Notes: generated by a model not told the origin, from the sequence alone. 64,000 nucleotides of DNA from Poecilobothrus nobilitatus (GCA_947095535.1 OX352774.1:67952416-68016415), one strand, 5' to 3'; counted from the stretch's first letter, positions 10,956 to 22,997 are shown. Numbers and translations: made by a program.

Positions 10956-11683
10956 AATGAACTTTAATTGAAAATGCGAAATCTTCTTTTAAATCGTAAA
11001 TGAAAAATTACGAATAATTTATTTGAACACTTAATGTTAATTTTATTTTTTAAATTTCGCTAGAATAACTTAAGCGGGCATCCGGTATAATGCTTTAGAA
11101 ATCTCTTATTATAGTGGACTGCTAAGAATTTTCTATATTCTTTATTGAAAAAGCTTTATATTTATAATATAGCAATAGTGATTACAGAGCTATACAAATT
11201 TGTAGAAGTTCCTCCTTAACAATACCTGTAACACAGATAAAAAAAGAAAAAAACTATCTTGAAAGCTTAGTGCAATATCAGTAAAAAAGAGAAAGAAAAC
11301 AAACTGTTTATTTAACGGTAATACATTCGGCTGGAGTAAAATTTTTGGTTTTTTTGTTCATCGGTGTTAAATAAAACTGATTGGGAAAAAGAAAATTTAT
11401 TTTTTAATTTATATTGAATATACATTTATTCTAAATAATTAAGTTTAATAAAAATTGATGTGTTTATATACTCGTAATGCATTTAATTTACAAAGATTTA
11501 AAAATAAAATTTAAACAAAATGGTGTAATGGTAAGAAGTATAATCAGAATTAATTAATTTTTTTTTTCTGCTTCAAGTTTTCAAAATATTTTGAACAATT
11601 AATGAGCACTGTGATTATTAAAACATAAAATAAAAAAAATAAAAATTCAATTTGTTGTATCTTACAAAAGTCACCATAATAAG
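10956..11683. other. AT-rich background, no gene seen
   Basis: AT-rich sequence without recognisable frames or repeats up to the GC palindrome at 11684. Confidence 0.5.
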
Positions 11684-11697
11684 GGTGCGCGCGCACC
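11684..11697. promoter_or_regulatory. GC-only palindrome GGTGCGCGCGCACC
   Basis: A perfect 14-bp palindrome, alternating purine-pyrimidine from 11685 to 11696, inside extremely AT-rich DNA. It resembles GC-rich sites such as the NRF-1/Ewg type (YGCGCAYGCGCR) without matching exactly, and could favour Z-DNA. Function is inference. Confidence 0.35.
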
Positions 11698-12894
11698 ATA
11701 TCAATTTTTTTTTTCTACATAAGTTTGTTTTTCTTTTCTTTTTGCTTCGTTTTTTTTCTTTTGAATTTTTCAAATAATTTTTTTTTTTATTTTTGAGTTA
11801 AATTTTTTTTTTTTTGAAAGGATATATGAATTCAGGAAGAAGGGATGATAATGTTATTATCCTTACTTATAAAAAAAAATTATATATATTTTTTTTTTTT
11901 TTTCATTTTTTATTTTCATTTTCTGCGCGATACATAAATAAACTTCATTGGCAAATTTATGCCGAAAGAAAGTAGGAAAAAAAATTAATTTGTTACTTTT
12001 TAGTTTTCAAGACAAAAATTATTTTGGGAAACATTAGTGAAATGTTATTTTGATTGCATTAAAAAAAAACAAAAACAAAAGCAAAAAACTTAAATTATAT
12101 TTTATATTTAATAATTGAAGTTTATTTACTCAAACACTAACCCAATAATTACAACATAATCCATGAGGTATATACTTTAAAATCTCGTTTCTGTAAAAAA
12201 AAACAAAACCTTCATTAAAATTGTATATGGCAAATTTTATAAGAAAGGAAATATGTATTATATCATGATGCATATCTCTAAAGTACATTACAATTATACG
12301 AAATTGAAAAAAAAATTCAAATAGTGGCCTTAACATTTCAGACTCTTTCTCAGCTTTATACCTCCGAATATTTTCTTTCCTTCAATTTATTTTCTATTCA
12401 ATCAGCCACTGAATAGTAGTAATAAAAAAAATCATAAATGTTTTGCTTTTAGGAAGGGAAAAAATATTTAAAGATTCTGAGGGAAATACTCAATAAGATT
12501 GCAGGCATTAAAAGCACACTCGTTAGAAGAAGATATATTTTTATATGTATATTGGTTGGAAATTAATAGGAAAAACAAATTTCGTATTGGAAAATATGAA
12601 TTTATCTTTGAATAGCTTTCTTATACTTAAAGATTTATATGGTTTTATTACTTATGGTTATTTCCTTTTAAAGGCTGTTTGGATGTGATATTGTTTTTTT
12701 CATTCAGATTAATATATTTGCTAGACTGTGCAGAAATTATTTATTAGATCACTTAAATTTGTTTTAGTAATCGTTTTAAATTAGTTTTTATTTAATGAAT
12801 ACAATTAATATAATAATATTTTTAAGGTAGTAGAGATTATTTGGTTCACTTAACTTCGTATCATCATTTTTGTATTAAATTAAATTTATATTTT
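11698..12894. other. AT-rich background, no gene seen
   Basis: Dense poly-T from 11706 to 11910, then ordinary AT-rich DNA. The minus-strand frame at 12130-12336 has no recognisable domain. Confidence 0.5.
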
Positions 12895-13072
12895 GGGCGT
12901 CGGTGGCCTAGTGGATAAGAGCGTATAATATACGCTGTACACACCGAGGGAGCGTGGGTTTGAATCCCACACACGTCGTTCGAATAATTCTCCCTTACAT
13001 CATTTATAGCCGAGCCTGAAAAGGAAAGGCTGTGTAATTTCTTTTTCTTAACTTAAAATTTAAAAAAAAAAA
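12895..13072 (+). mobile_element. tRNA-derived SINE, copy 2
   Basis: The tRNA-like head (GGTGGCCTAGTGGATAAGAG, then GTGGGTTTGAATCCCAC) matches copy 1, with box B changed from GGTTCGAATCC to GGTTTGAATCC, a CpG loss. The anticodon-arm hairpin is ATAATATACG-type. The body keeps CCTGAAAAGGAAAGGCTGTG but has lost the first body hairpin. It ends in an A-rich tail at about 13061-13072. Confidence 0.85.
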
Positions 13073-13717
13073 CTTATACATATTTACAAAATTGTTTTTG
13101 ATCCAGAGTAACAGTAGTAATTCCGAAATATTTAATATACATAGTTTTTACACTTCTTTCCTTATTTCTTTTGTAATATTTTGTTTTTCTTTAATAATTT
13201 TATTAATTAAAAATTAATATAGAAGATATTTTTGGAAGTTTTAAAATTAATTGTAAGGTAAATTCATAACTGACTCATATACCAATCAAATATAACAAAA
13301 AGTTACGACGAATTTCTTAAGAACTTGTACGATGATCGAAATCGATTTTATTTTATGTTCGAGTCACGCTTTTTTGAACCAAACCTGCTTAAAACGAAAA
13401 ATTTCCAAAATATTATAGCTTTTTATCACAATTGTTGCTAATGCTGTAAAAAAAAAAATCGTCGCTATCTTTTATATGCTTAACGTTAGTTAATATTCAT
13501 TTACCAAAAAAAAAAATTTATTATTATTTTTTTTTTTTGCTTAATATTTCACAAATATTTAATTTGAAATTAAAATACCTATACTCACATATACATACAT
13601 ACATGCATCATACGAATATTTATTACTTCTCTTTTAATTTTTTTTTTTTTCGTTTTTTTGCAAATTTGTCCAAATTCTTATTTCTCTAGTATGTATGTCT
13701 GTTTCGTTGTTGGTTTC
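13073..13717. other. AT-rich background, no gene seen
   Basis: Poly-A/T tracts and an ACATACATACATGCATC tract near 13590. No gene or RNA recognised. Confidence 0.5.
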
Positions 13718-13757
13718 TTCTGCTGCTGCTGCTGCTCCTGCTCCTGCTACTACTACT
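13718..13757. repeat. CTG/CTC/CTA trinucleotide repeat
   Basis: Five CTG units followed by CTCCTGCTCCTG and CTACTACTACT. On the minus strand it reads as alanine codons inside a spurious open frame (13634-13915). Such tracts are common in fly introns and untranslated regions. Confidence 0.85.
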
Positions 13758-14835
13758 TGATAATGTTTTTCACTTTTTCTTCGTTTTCTTTTTAATTTTT
13801 TTTTTTTTTGATTCTCGATGGTGTTATATACACACAGCCTACTACTTATCTGTATACAAGTATATATTCTCAAAAAAAAAAAAAAACAAAAAAATAAAAC
13901 TAAAATAAAAAACAAATAAATAAAAAAAAAAATGTATTACTTGTATTCTTTTTTTTTTTTCTTATAAATTGTCGTCTTTACATCGCAATTCCCAAAAAAA
14001 AAAATTATATTATAAAAAAAAAAAAACCAAAAAACAAAAAAAAAATAATAAAAAAAAAATTCAAGTATCCTTAACCGTTCTGTACACCTTTAGTCATCGT
14101 ATCCTTAATATAACTCTTATCATTTGAGTCTGTCGAAAATTTAACAAAATTTAAGCCTACATTGAAAATATTTATAAACACAAATATACATATATACATA
14201 TGAATATATACTTATTAATATTTTTTTTTTATTTATTTATAGATGACGTTGTTATATACTTATGCGATTATATATAAAATATATGTTTGTATACTAATTC
14301 ATATAAATGTTCATTATATATATGTATGAATGTAGAATGATATAAAGTGTATGTGGACTTTATGTACTCTTTTTCATTGCTGAATGCATGTAAATCAAAA
14401 TTTCACATAATAGACAACTTACTTGGATAATGCCAGTGCCAAACTTTAGATATTGAAAAAAAAAAATGAAAAAAAAAAAACATAATAAAATGTAAAAGAA
14501 AAAAAAAAGTTGGTTGAAAAATTTTCATTTTCATTTTTTTTTGTTTTTTGTTTTTGTTGAGATTGTGCTGGAAAGTGTATATGAGCAAATTATGGTGAGG
14601 GAGTGATAAATCCCCCTTCTCTTTTTTTCATACATGGATTTATAATGTATGTGTATTAATTTTTTTTTTTTTTTTTTTGGCGAAAATTATGAAATTTTTT
14701 TTTTTTTTTTTACTTTAATTTTCGCCTGAATTTCAATTGTTCTGAAAAAAAAAAAATAACAGGCATGGACAAATTATTCCAAAAATATATGAATGTAGAG
14801 AATTAAATATATATAACTATCTTTAAGACCTTATA

Positions 14836-14867
<32 letters not shown>

Positions 14868-15010
14868 TGATATTTATATTAAACCATGTCTGTATAATTT
14901 TTAGTTACACCACAATTTATTTATTTAAGTTACATCAATTTTTGCATATAATAAAAATTAGTATAAATTTTTTTCATACCTATATGATAATTATTTATTT
15001 TTAGTTTGAT
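13758..15010. other. AT-rich background with (TA)n tract
   Basis: Poly-A/T throughout, an ATATATATATGTATATATAT tract at about 14835-14868, and no recognisable gene. The minus frame at 14403-14588 is homopolymer-derived. Confidence 0.55.
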
Positions 15011-15034
15011 TCTAATCTAATACTTTAGATTAGA
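15011..15034. repeat. 10-bp perfect hairpin
   Basis: TCTAATCTAA, a TACT loop, then TTAGATTAGA. It is not followed by an obvious gene and its role is unknown. Confidence 0.6.
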
Positions 15035-15534
15035 TTATTTTAAAAAAGAGTGTAATAATTGTGACCTTTTGATATAGATCTATTGTGATCTTCAGTAAAG
15101 CGGTATGCTCCTAGGTGCACATTCTTTGTACGGAGTAATGCTCTGCAATTTTTTAATTATTTGTTCTGAAGATTTATCCTTTTTTTTCTTGACAGAATCA
15201 AGATGTACCGTCGTTCTCTAATCCAGTTTTCTTTAAATCCTCCTTTAGCTGACTTTATCTGAACAGGAAATCTGTTAGAATTTTTATTTTTTTTTTACTG
15301 GATTCCATGATCTTTTTATATTTTCATACTTTCATTTAACGATATATAAAAAGATTTAACATTAAGAGCATTAACATCTTTCTTCGAAGTTCCCCTCCAA
15401 ATTTTTATACACATCCACCTTAATCTCAAATTTCCTAATCCTTATTTTCCGAAAAATCCTTCCTACATCCTTATTCCTAAAACTAAACTATACATTTTGT
15501 ATTAAAGGCCCCATCCTAAAGTTTGGTTTAACAG
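15035..15534. other. Mixed-composition segment, origin unknown
   Basis: Less AT-rich than most of the window, with pyrimidine-rich stretches at about 15385-15480. No recognisable frame. It could be upstream body of the SINE-like element that follows, or an old transposon. Confidence 0.3.
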
Positions 15535-15643
15535 GGTAGTGGTGTTTAGTTGGTTAAAGCTCAACACTACCTTAGAGGAACTTCGTGCAGTTCCTTAGGT
15601 GGTTTTCGATGCTTCCCACCTTCCCTCGTTAAAAAAAAAAAAA
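15535..15643 (+). mobile_element. Candidate second tRNA-derived SINE family
   Basis: GTGTTTAGTTGGTTAAAGC matches the box A pattern of a tRNA D-arm (family form GGCTCAGTTGGTTAGAGC). About 45 bases later GGTGGTTTTCGATGCTTCCC looks like a T-arm with an altered box B inside a GGTGG/CCACC stem. The 5' segment GTAGTG also pairs with CACTAC at 15569-15574. The element ends in 13 A residues (15631-15643), as expected for a retroposed Pol III transcript. No second copy is present in the window, so the family is a proposal. Confidence 0.45.
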
Positions 15644-16494
15644 TGTATATTATGGTTGCATTTTTCATATTTCCAATTATAGTTCCAGAAAAGTTCTTAG
15701 ATTGCCTGAGCCAGGATTTTACATTCGATAGTTTTTCCCTACAGTGTCCCTCTTGCATTTTTAATTCTACTCTTACATTAATTATATCATATACATATGT
15801 AATTCTAAAACCATGATAAAATATTTATATTTTTTTTTTTGTATTTCTTCAGTTATCTATCAAATATGTTTTTTAACAGACGTCTGAACAGAAATTGTTT
15901 TTGAACTTATATATGTGTTTAATATTAAATATAATTTTGATGGTTTTAAATAATATGTATTGTATAATATTTATATAAAAACATAATTTGTTGATCAGTC
16001 AAAAAGTACATACATACATATATGTGTATAAAAATTAAAAATTATTTTGCCTAGTCGATTTGTTATATTAAAGTAATGTCGTCGTATATTAAAAGAAATT
16101 TTCTGCACAAAACCAAAAAAAAAAAGAAAAAACCAATTTAATATCAAAAATTCCAATCTTTAAAAAAAAATTTTTTTTTTCATTTTTTTTGTTACTTTTT
16201 TCCACCCCCGAAAAAAAAATAAACAAAAAACAATTTTTTCATTTTAATTTTTTCATATTTTTTTTTTTTTTTATTTAATTTTTTTTTCTTATTTTGTTTG
16301 GTTTTACTTGTTTTTTTTTCTTTCTTTCTTTCTTTCTCTTTGGAGAATTTCTCGCAATTATACCGACATACATACATTCGTATAATGTTAAACATATCAT
16401 ATAATAATTTAAGGATATTTATGTAAATATGCATACGTATGTATGTATGTTGGAATATTGATAAGGATAATATATGTAAGTATATAAATATGAA

Positions 16495-16501
<7 letters not shown>
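15644..16501. other. AT-rich background with TTTC repeat
   Basis: Poly-A/T-rich, with (TTTC)n at about 16318-16340. No gene. The frame at 15550-15816 reads through the SINE-like element and is not credible as a protein. Confidence 0.5.

Positions 16502-16557
<56 letters not shown>
16502..16557. repeat. (AT)28 microsatellite
   Basis: 56 bases of uninterrupted AT dinucleotide, the longest such array in the window. Confidence 0.95.
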
Positions 16558-16560
<3 letters not shown>

Positions 16561-16637
16561 TTATGTAGAATGAATTGATATTATGTTTATAATAAGGCAA
16601 TATTAAAATAGTAACAAAGTAAAAATTTAATAAAAAC

Positions 16638-16702
16638 TGCCGACGTCGTCGTAGTTAACGTCGTGGCCGTAGTCGTTGTCGTTTTTAGTTTTCGTTGTCG
16701 TT
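16638..16702. repeat. GTC/GTT trinucleotide-rich tract
   Basis: Repetition of GTCGTC and CGTTGTC units with CpG retained (CCGACGTCGTCGTAGTTAAC and similar). The CpG content is high for this window. It could be an untranslated exon of a nearby gene, but no frame supports coding. Confidence 0.6.
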
Positions 16703-17050
16703 GATCACTGTTCTACACATAGTTTTTTCTTCTTGTTGTTTGTAATCATCATACTCATTTAATATTTCTTTGTGTACTACAATCAGAAATAAGAGAAGAT
16801 ATAAATGATTATGTGTATATGTGACATGATGTTGTTAATTTGGCTCCCTTTTTATTTTTTTTTTAAATAAGTACATACCTAGCTATATATATATTTACTT
16901 CAATATCTTATTAAATATATTTATATATGAATACATGTGCATATAATTTAAAAAAAAAAAAAAAAAAAGAACGAATTTTTTTTTCTGTGGTTATCGCGTT
17001 TACTATACGTAGTAGATATATATAAAATTATATATGTATATATTAAATGA

Positions 17051-17088
17051 ATTGTTGTGGCTGTTGATGTTGTTTGTTGTTGTTGTTA
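17051..17088. repeat. TTG-type trinucleotide tract
   Basis: Imperfect TTG/GTT units in the form GTTGTTTGTTGTTGTTG, typical of fly introns and leaders. Confidence 0.75.
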
Positions 17089-17333
17089 ATAGTTATATGG
17101 ATATTTTGTGGAGTAAAAATTTTAAGGATAAGAAAAAAAAAATTCTTTTACTTTTTGTTAGTGTTGTTTTTGTTGTAATTTTTTTTATTTAGTTTGTTTT
17201 TCTCTGTTATATATATATATATATATGTATATATATACATTTATTCTTGTACTTTTGTGTTGTTTTTTTTTTTTGGAATCCTTATGAGTTTTTTTGAGTT
17301 TTTTCTTTGATGATTTCGATTCAAAATAGAAAA

Positions 17334-17440
17334 TATAAAAATTTGTTATTATTTTTTTTTTCCCAATTCAGTCTAAAAGAGTCGTGTTCGCGAGTAAGAA
17401 GTGTGACCGTCGCATACTGTCGTCGTCGTCGTTTTTTTAT
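17334..17440 (+). promoter_or_regulatory. Candidate Pol II core promoter and leader
   Basis: TTCAGTC at 17367-17373 fits the insect initiator TCAGTY with +1 at A 17370. TATAAAAA begins at 17334, about 36 bases upstream and slightly farther than usual. At +28 to +32 the bases AGAAG match four of five positions of the DPE consensus RGWYV. The 70 bases downstream are unusually CpG-rich for the window (GTCGTGTTCGCGAG, GACCGTCGC, CGTCGTCGTCG), like a fly 5' leader. No coding exon was recognised downstream, so any gene would have to be spliced to an exon outside or undetected. Confidence 0.3.
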
Positions 17441-18740
17441 ATTCTCTTATACATTAAAAATATTATTATTAACTTACTTACAAAATATAACACACACATA
17501 AATATACATATAATATGATATTATAGTATATTTAAATATATAAATAAATATATATATCTATATATTATATATATATATATAAATTGATGTATAAATTTAT
17601 AATATTTTATAAATAATATTAGTATAAATATATACACATAATATATTAAAAAAAAATATATATAAATAAATTAATATAAATAAATTTAAATTAAAATTAA
17701 AATTAAAAAAAAAAAAAAGGATATAAAAAATAAAAAATTAGATTTACTTCCTTATGATTTTTGTTTTTTAAATAACACATCATCACATTATCATCATCAA
17801 CATCATCAATAAGGATATTTTGAAGAATTTAATCAAAAATAGAATAGAAGAAAATATTTAATAATTAAATTTTTTAAAATTAAGTATTAATATTAAAATA
17901 AACAAAATAATTAATAAGTATAAGTAAAACAAAAAAAAAAAACAGTAAACTTTGTTCGGGAAAAAGATTATTTAAAATAAAGAACAAAAAACAAAAATAT
18001 GTTTCTTAAATATAATAAAAAAAAGACATAAAAAATAAAAAAATTAAATGCATTTTTTAAAAAATTTCCAAAATGTCCAAAAATCTTAAAACATTAAGTG
18101 TTACCACACTGATGTAAATTAAATAAGCCAACATTTCATTAATTAAAACAAATAAACAATAATAAAAATTTATTTTTACATTAATTTTGTTTTTTTAAGT
18201 TTTGTTTTGTTATTAATTGTGATTATAATTAATTAATTAATTAATAAGTAAAAAAAAAAAAAAAAATAAGAATAAAATTAATAAAGAATAAATAATTATT
18301 CTAAAAGGGAAAGAAATATCGACAAAAATATAATAAAATATAAGAGTGAAAACTGATTAAAATAAATAAAATTAAAAATAAAAAAGGAATGTGTAACAGA
18401 AAAACAAAAAAAAAAAACTAAATAACGGTTAATAACTACTACTATCAAAATTAAAAAACAATAAAAAATTAAAACATTGAAAAAAAAACATTGTTTTTGA
18501 ATGCGTTTGCGGCATGGATCTTCAACAGGATTCAAGATAAGACAAAACAAAAAAACAAACAAATGAATTAAAATAAAAAGACAAAAAACAAATTGTTTCT
18601 ACTTTTATTTTGGTTTTTTTTTTTTCACTTTTTTTTTTGTTTTTTTTTTTGTGAAAATTTAGAAAAACACATATAAATATATACATATGTGTATGTATAT
18701 ATAAACAAATATAATAATGGATTTATACACTAGATGAATT
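17441..18740. other. AT-rich background, no gene seen
   Basis: Extremely AT-rich (17500-18600), with poly-A/T and TA tracts. The minus frame at 18296-18562 is homopolymer-derived. Confidence 0.55.
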
Positions 18741-18784
18741 AAAGTAGTAATGTACCGTTATAAAAGTAGTATAGTACCGTTATA
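18741..18784. repeat. 22-bp tandem duplication
   Basis: Two adjacent copies of AAAGTAGTA(A/T)(T/A)GTACCGTTATA at 18741-18762 and 18763-18784. Confidence 0.85.
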
Positions 18785-19450
18785 TTTTATGTGAATACAT
18801 TTATCAACGTATTCTATATACGTATATATATATTTTAGTATTATATAAATGTATATAATATATTAGAAATAATAAACATCTGAAGTCAAAATAATAAAAA
18901 CAAAAAAAAAAAAAAACAAAAACAAACAAACAAACAGGATAAATGAAACTCAATTGACACTTAGCCAAAAAGGTATGCAATAAATATTATTTTATATAAT
19001 TTAGTCTTTTTTTTACAAATTTTAAAATTAATAATAAAAAAAAAAAAAACAAAAACAAAACTAAAAAATAATTCTTTTCCTTATGTTTTGACCTTATATT
19101 TTTTGTGGTTTATGGTTTTGTTCCGTTTTTTATAATATCTATATTTAACTGATATAATACTGAATATAATACTGAATATATATACACTTAAAAATGGTTT
19201 TTTGTTTTTATAACTGCGATTATAAAATTGACATTATGTAATTTGACTCATTTTTATTTTGATCGAAAGCATTCCATTTATGTTTTACTGTAATTTGCTA
19301 TATTCTTAGATCCAACAGGCAATTTAATTAATTTTCAACTAAGATTATTATATTATAAAATTTTTATCTATAAATTTATATTAAATGTCTAAGTAAATGT
19401 GTCTCGGGCCGCCAAATTAATGTTTTAAATTTTAGTACACTATATATATA

Positions 19451-19520
19451 GGTAAATAAAAATATACTACGGGCCCTGTAGCTGGTGTGTTAGTATATTT
19501 TACCGTGACATCTAAATTAC
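19451..19520 (+). mobile_element. tRNA-like head fragment within a hairpin
   Basis: GGGCCCTGTAGCTGG then TGTGTTAGTATATTTTACC resembles the 5' half of a tRNA-derived SINE (family form GGGCCC.GTAGCT.GG.TTAG). No box B follows, so at most a truncated head survives. GGTAAA...ATATACT (19451-19468) pairs with AGTATATTTTACC (19492-19504) with one 5-base bulge, giving a hairpin whose loop contains GGGCCC. Confidence 0.3.
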
Positions 19521-20605
19521 AAAAAATTCGTATAAGATAGAAAATTTCTTGTTTCCAAAAGAAAACAAAAAAATCATGATTTTAAACATACTTGTATTCA
19601 AATATAATAATATTTATTTGCATTCAAAACTTAGCGGAATGTCATAATACGTAGTGTGTGGCTGAAAACTACTAAATTATAATTTTATTATTTTTCAAGT
19701 AACTATAAAGCAAATTATTTATATTAATTAGGTATAATTAATTTTAAAAGTTAACTTAAGTATATTTAATAAAAAATTATTTAATTATTCATTTTCTGTG
19801 ATTAAATTAAAATATTAAATTTAATATTTATTTTAATATTTAATTTAATTTTTTTTTAAAAAAAAAATTTATAATATTTGAACTTTGATAAAGTTTTTTG
19901 AAAAAATTAATTTTTTTTTTTTATTTATTTATTAAATAGTTATTAATTGACTTATAAATAAAATAATTCAATTGAGTTAATTTTTAGTATAATATTTTTA
20001 ATTAATTTTTAAAAATTTATATAAATATAAAAACAAAATTTAATTCTTGAAAGTGATAATTCATTTTTAAAACCATTCAAAACTAAATACAAGTGGTTAA
20101 AAAAAATTTTTCACTTTTTATAAAAAATTCTATAGATAAAAATTAAATATAAAGTTGTTTAAACTTTTTTTATTTGACAAAATATCTACCAATTATATAA
20201 TTTTTATAATAGGTATGTAGTTACTTTTTGCGCAACAAAAAAAAAAAGTAAATAAATATATTAGGCGAGATGCAAAAATTAAAGTTTAAAAGTTATATTT
20301 TTACATAATGTAACAACTTTTCTTAATTAAATTGAAAATTTGAATCATTTATATATACAAAATTGTTTTCAAAATGTTTAACTTTGTAAAGTCTTGGTTA
20401 AATATATTATATTTTTAAATAAATTAAAATATTTTAAAATAAAATTTCATTTATTATTGTAACTATAAAAATGTTTTAAATATTGATATATTGGATTAAA
20501 AATTATAGTAATTATTTTATATCTGTTTTTTAATTGTTTAAATTTTCTTACATTTGTAAGAAATTAATTTCATTAATTTAACAGAAGTATATCAGAATGT
20601 CTAAA
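19521..20605. other. AT-rich background, no gene seen
   Basis: Very AT-rich, with low-complexity palindromic TTAAATATTAA sequence at about 19800-19850. Nothing recognisable. Confidence 0.5.
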
Positions 20606-20885
20606 TTTATTTGTTAAAAAGACATTTCATCTAATGCTATTTGATAAAAAAAACTTATGACAAAGTGTTACTTCACAAAAAGTGTTAGAAATCTTATATT
20701 AAAAAGTGTTAAAAGAATATACATATATATTATAAATATATGTCATAGTACATATTAATATGTTTGTCGAATATCTTTTTATATGAAGTGTCTCATTATG
20801 CCAAATGGAAAGTTGAAAAATGTACCTTTTGACAAAAGATATTAGTTAAAATTGCATTATACAATATAGAATTCTTATATCTTTT
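20606..20885. repeat. Dispersed repeat, copy 1 (partner at 26655)
   Basis: The start (AAAAAGACATT...CTAATGCTATTTGA, then AACTTATGRCAAA) and the end (AAATGGAAAGTTGAAAAAT, then CCTTTTGACAAAAG) both match 26658-26965 in the same order, with a different middle. No protein frame or terminal inverted repeat is apparent, so the class is unknown. Confidence 0.55.
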
Positions 20886-21092
20886 TTTTTAATCGTTTAC
20901 ATTTTTTTTTTTAATTGTTTAAATTAAATTTTAATTGTTTTAAATTAAATTTACATTTGAGATAAAGATAACTTCCGCGATATAAACTGAATATTTAGGA
21001 ATATATAGGGATATACATATATAGAAAAATTTTAATTAAAAATTAATGTTATTTTTCATTTATAATAAAAGTTCAATGTTTAAAGGATATTA
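20886..21092. other. AT-rich background
   Basis: Contains two near-identical TTTTAATTGTTTAAATTAAA stretches near 20905-20955. No gene. Confidence 0.5.
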
Positions 21093-21317
21093 TTAGTGTC
21101 TCATTATTTTCTCAAACTTCTGCCACATCTGTGAAAGAACGGCAAACTGCACTCCTCTACCACATTGAATGCGAATACGATATGGGATTGAAGTTAAATA
21201 AAAAAAAAAAAAATGTCCTTTAATTATTGTTTGGTCAAAAAGAGAGGTGGGGTTTTGAGGGTTAAATACATGTTGATATAAAGAAATCTGTTGATGATTC
21301 TCACTTACTCTCGTCAA
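21093..21317 (-). other. Short frame with mixed composition, unknown
   Basis: A 74-residue minus-strand frame starts MTRVSENHQQISLYQHVFNP and ends YRIRIQCGRGVQFAVLSQMW plus a short tail, interrupted in the middle by a poly-F run from a 13-base homopolymer. The two flanks are less AT-rich than their surroundings, so the insert may sit within an older coding or transposon sequence. I do not recognise either half. Confidence 0.2.
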
Positions 21318-22997
21318 AAAAAGAGCAATAAAATGATAAAAGTAGGGAACATTTAGTTTTTAGTTTTTACAATTTAGTTTTTACGAAGTATATGACAAAT
21401 AATTCCCTTAAACATTTAAACTAACCTACGTTTTATTTCATTAACTATTGAAAAATGTAAACAGTTCGGAAATGAATTAATTGGATGTTTTCCACCATCC
21501 GTCATAAAAAAAATATATATAAATGCAGCAAATATAACTAAAACTTCAAAAATTGTCCAATAAGTTTTGGCAACTAAAAAAAGTATCGTTATTTTATATT
21601 TATATAAATTTTACTGACATTTTTTCTAAAATTCCTATTAGCAATTCCTATTAGCACCAAAAAAAATTATATATGATGAAAGTTTTTAGAAAATAACTAT
21701 CTTTTTACAGTTGATATATTAAAATAGCTAATAATGGAAATTGTTATAAAGTTTTTTTGTTTTTTGTTTTATTTTTTAATAAAGTTTAAGTTGTTCATCT
21801 TTTTTTTAACTAAATATGTCAAAGTAACAAGTTAAAAAAGTAATAATTCAATAATTTTTTAAACGTCGTTTCAAAATAAAAAAAAAAAAAAACGCACACA
21901 CCTTGCAGATATTTTTTTTTTTTGTTTATTTAACCCCAATTTATTTTCACTAATTTTAATTTCAGAACGGTTTTTTTTAATTTTTTTTCAAAATAGTTTT
22001 GTAGGCCGTATAACCACCTTTCTATTTTATTTTATTTCATACATATACTTATATTAATATTTTTATATATATATATATATTTTTTTTTTTGGTTAAGTGA
22101 TTTAAATTTATCTGAATTTGTATTTTTTTTTATTATTTTATATTTTTGGGTCTATGTTTTTCAAATCGAATCGATTCAAATAACATAAATTTACCCCCTA
22201 AAGTTATATCCTGAAAAAAAAAAAAAACCAAAATGATAATAACAATAATAAAAAAATAAAAATTTATTGTAAAATATTTAAACACAGATTTTCAAACTAT
22301 AAGATATCTAAATTGGCTTTTTTTTTTTTTTTAAATATATGCCTATTATTCAAAAACGGAAAAAAGAAACCGAAAAAGTATATTTTCAATCATAACTGTA
22401 CAGTTTAGTTTTAACTTGTCTTAGAAATCGTTGTTTTTTCCCTTCATTTCTTGAATTCCAGAAAACATATATCTGGACAAAAACTAAGAAAACATAAACT
22501 AAGACTTTTTATGGAATTGAGGGTATTTCGTGAATGGTTGCTATTTTAAGTTACAATTAAATATTATAACTAAAGAATTAAGTATTTCTGCTTTAGGTCC
22601 CATTTTTTGAAGAACCGAGGCAAAAAAAACCTCCACCCCAAAAGAACAATTTTTTGTTCGTTTTAGTCCCCAAAAATACACCCCCATATAAATAACCCTT
22701 AATATAATGAAATAAAAGTATATAGTAGCTAAAAATTATCAATATACAATAGATTTAATTTGATTCTGAAGAGGGCTATAATATCAAAAAGATAAAGCAG
22801 TAAGCAGTTTTAAATATAATTTTGACTAATTAAAAATTCTGATTTTTCAGACTCTGTCTTATTTATTATAAAATGATTGTAAGTCACAATTCTGTAAAAG
22901 AAATTTTAGATTTTAATAAAATTAAGCATTAAATTTTTCATTCTTCCAAAAATATTTTTTTTTTTTGGTCGTTCTATGGCACATCTATATCATATAC
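21318..22997. other. AT-rich background, no gene seen
   Basis: Poly-A/T and TA tracts. At about 22643-22667 AAAAGAACAA and TTGTTCGTTTT form a small imperfect hairpin in a C-rich patch. No gene. Confidence 0.5.

Noticed and set aside
13634..13915. 93-residue minus-strand frame with alanine repeat
   Set aside because: The alanines come from the CTG/CTC trinucleotide tract and the rest from poly-A/T; there is no domain and composition is homopolymer-driven.
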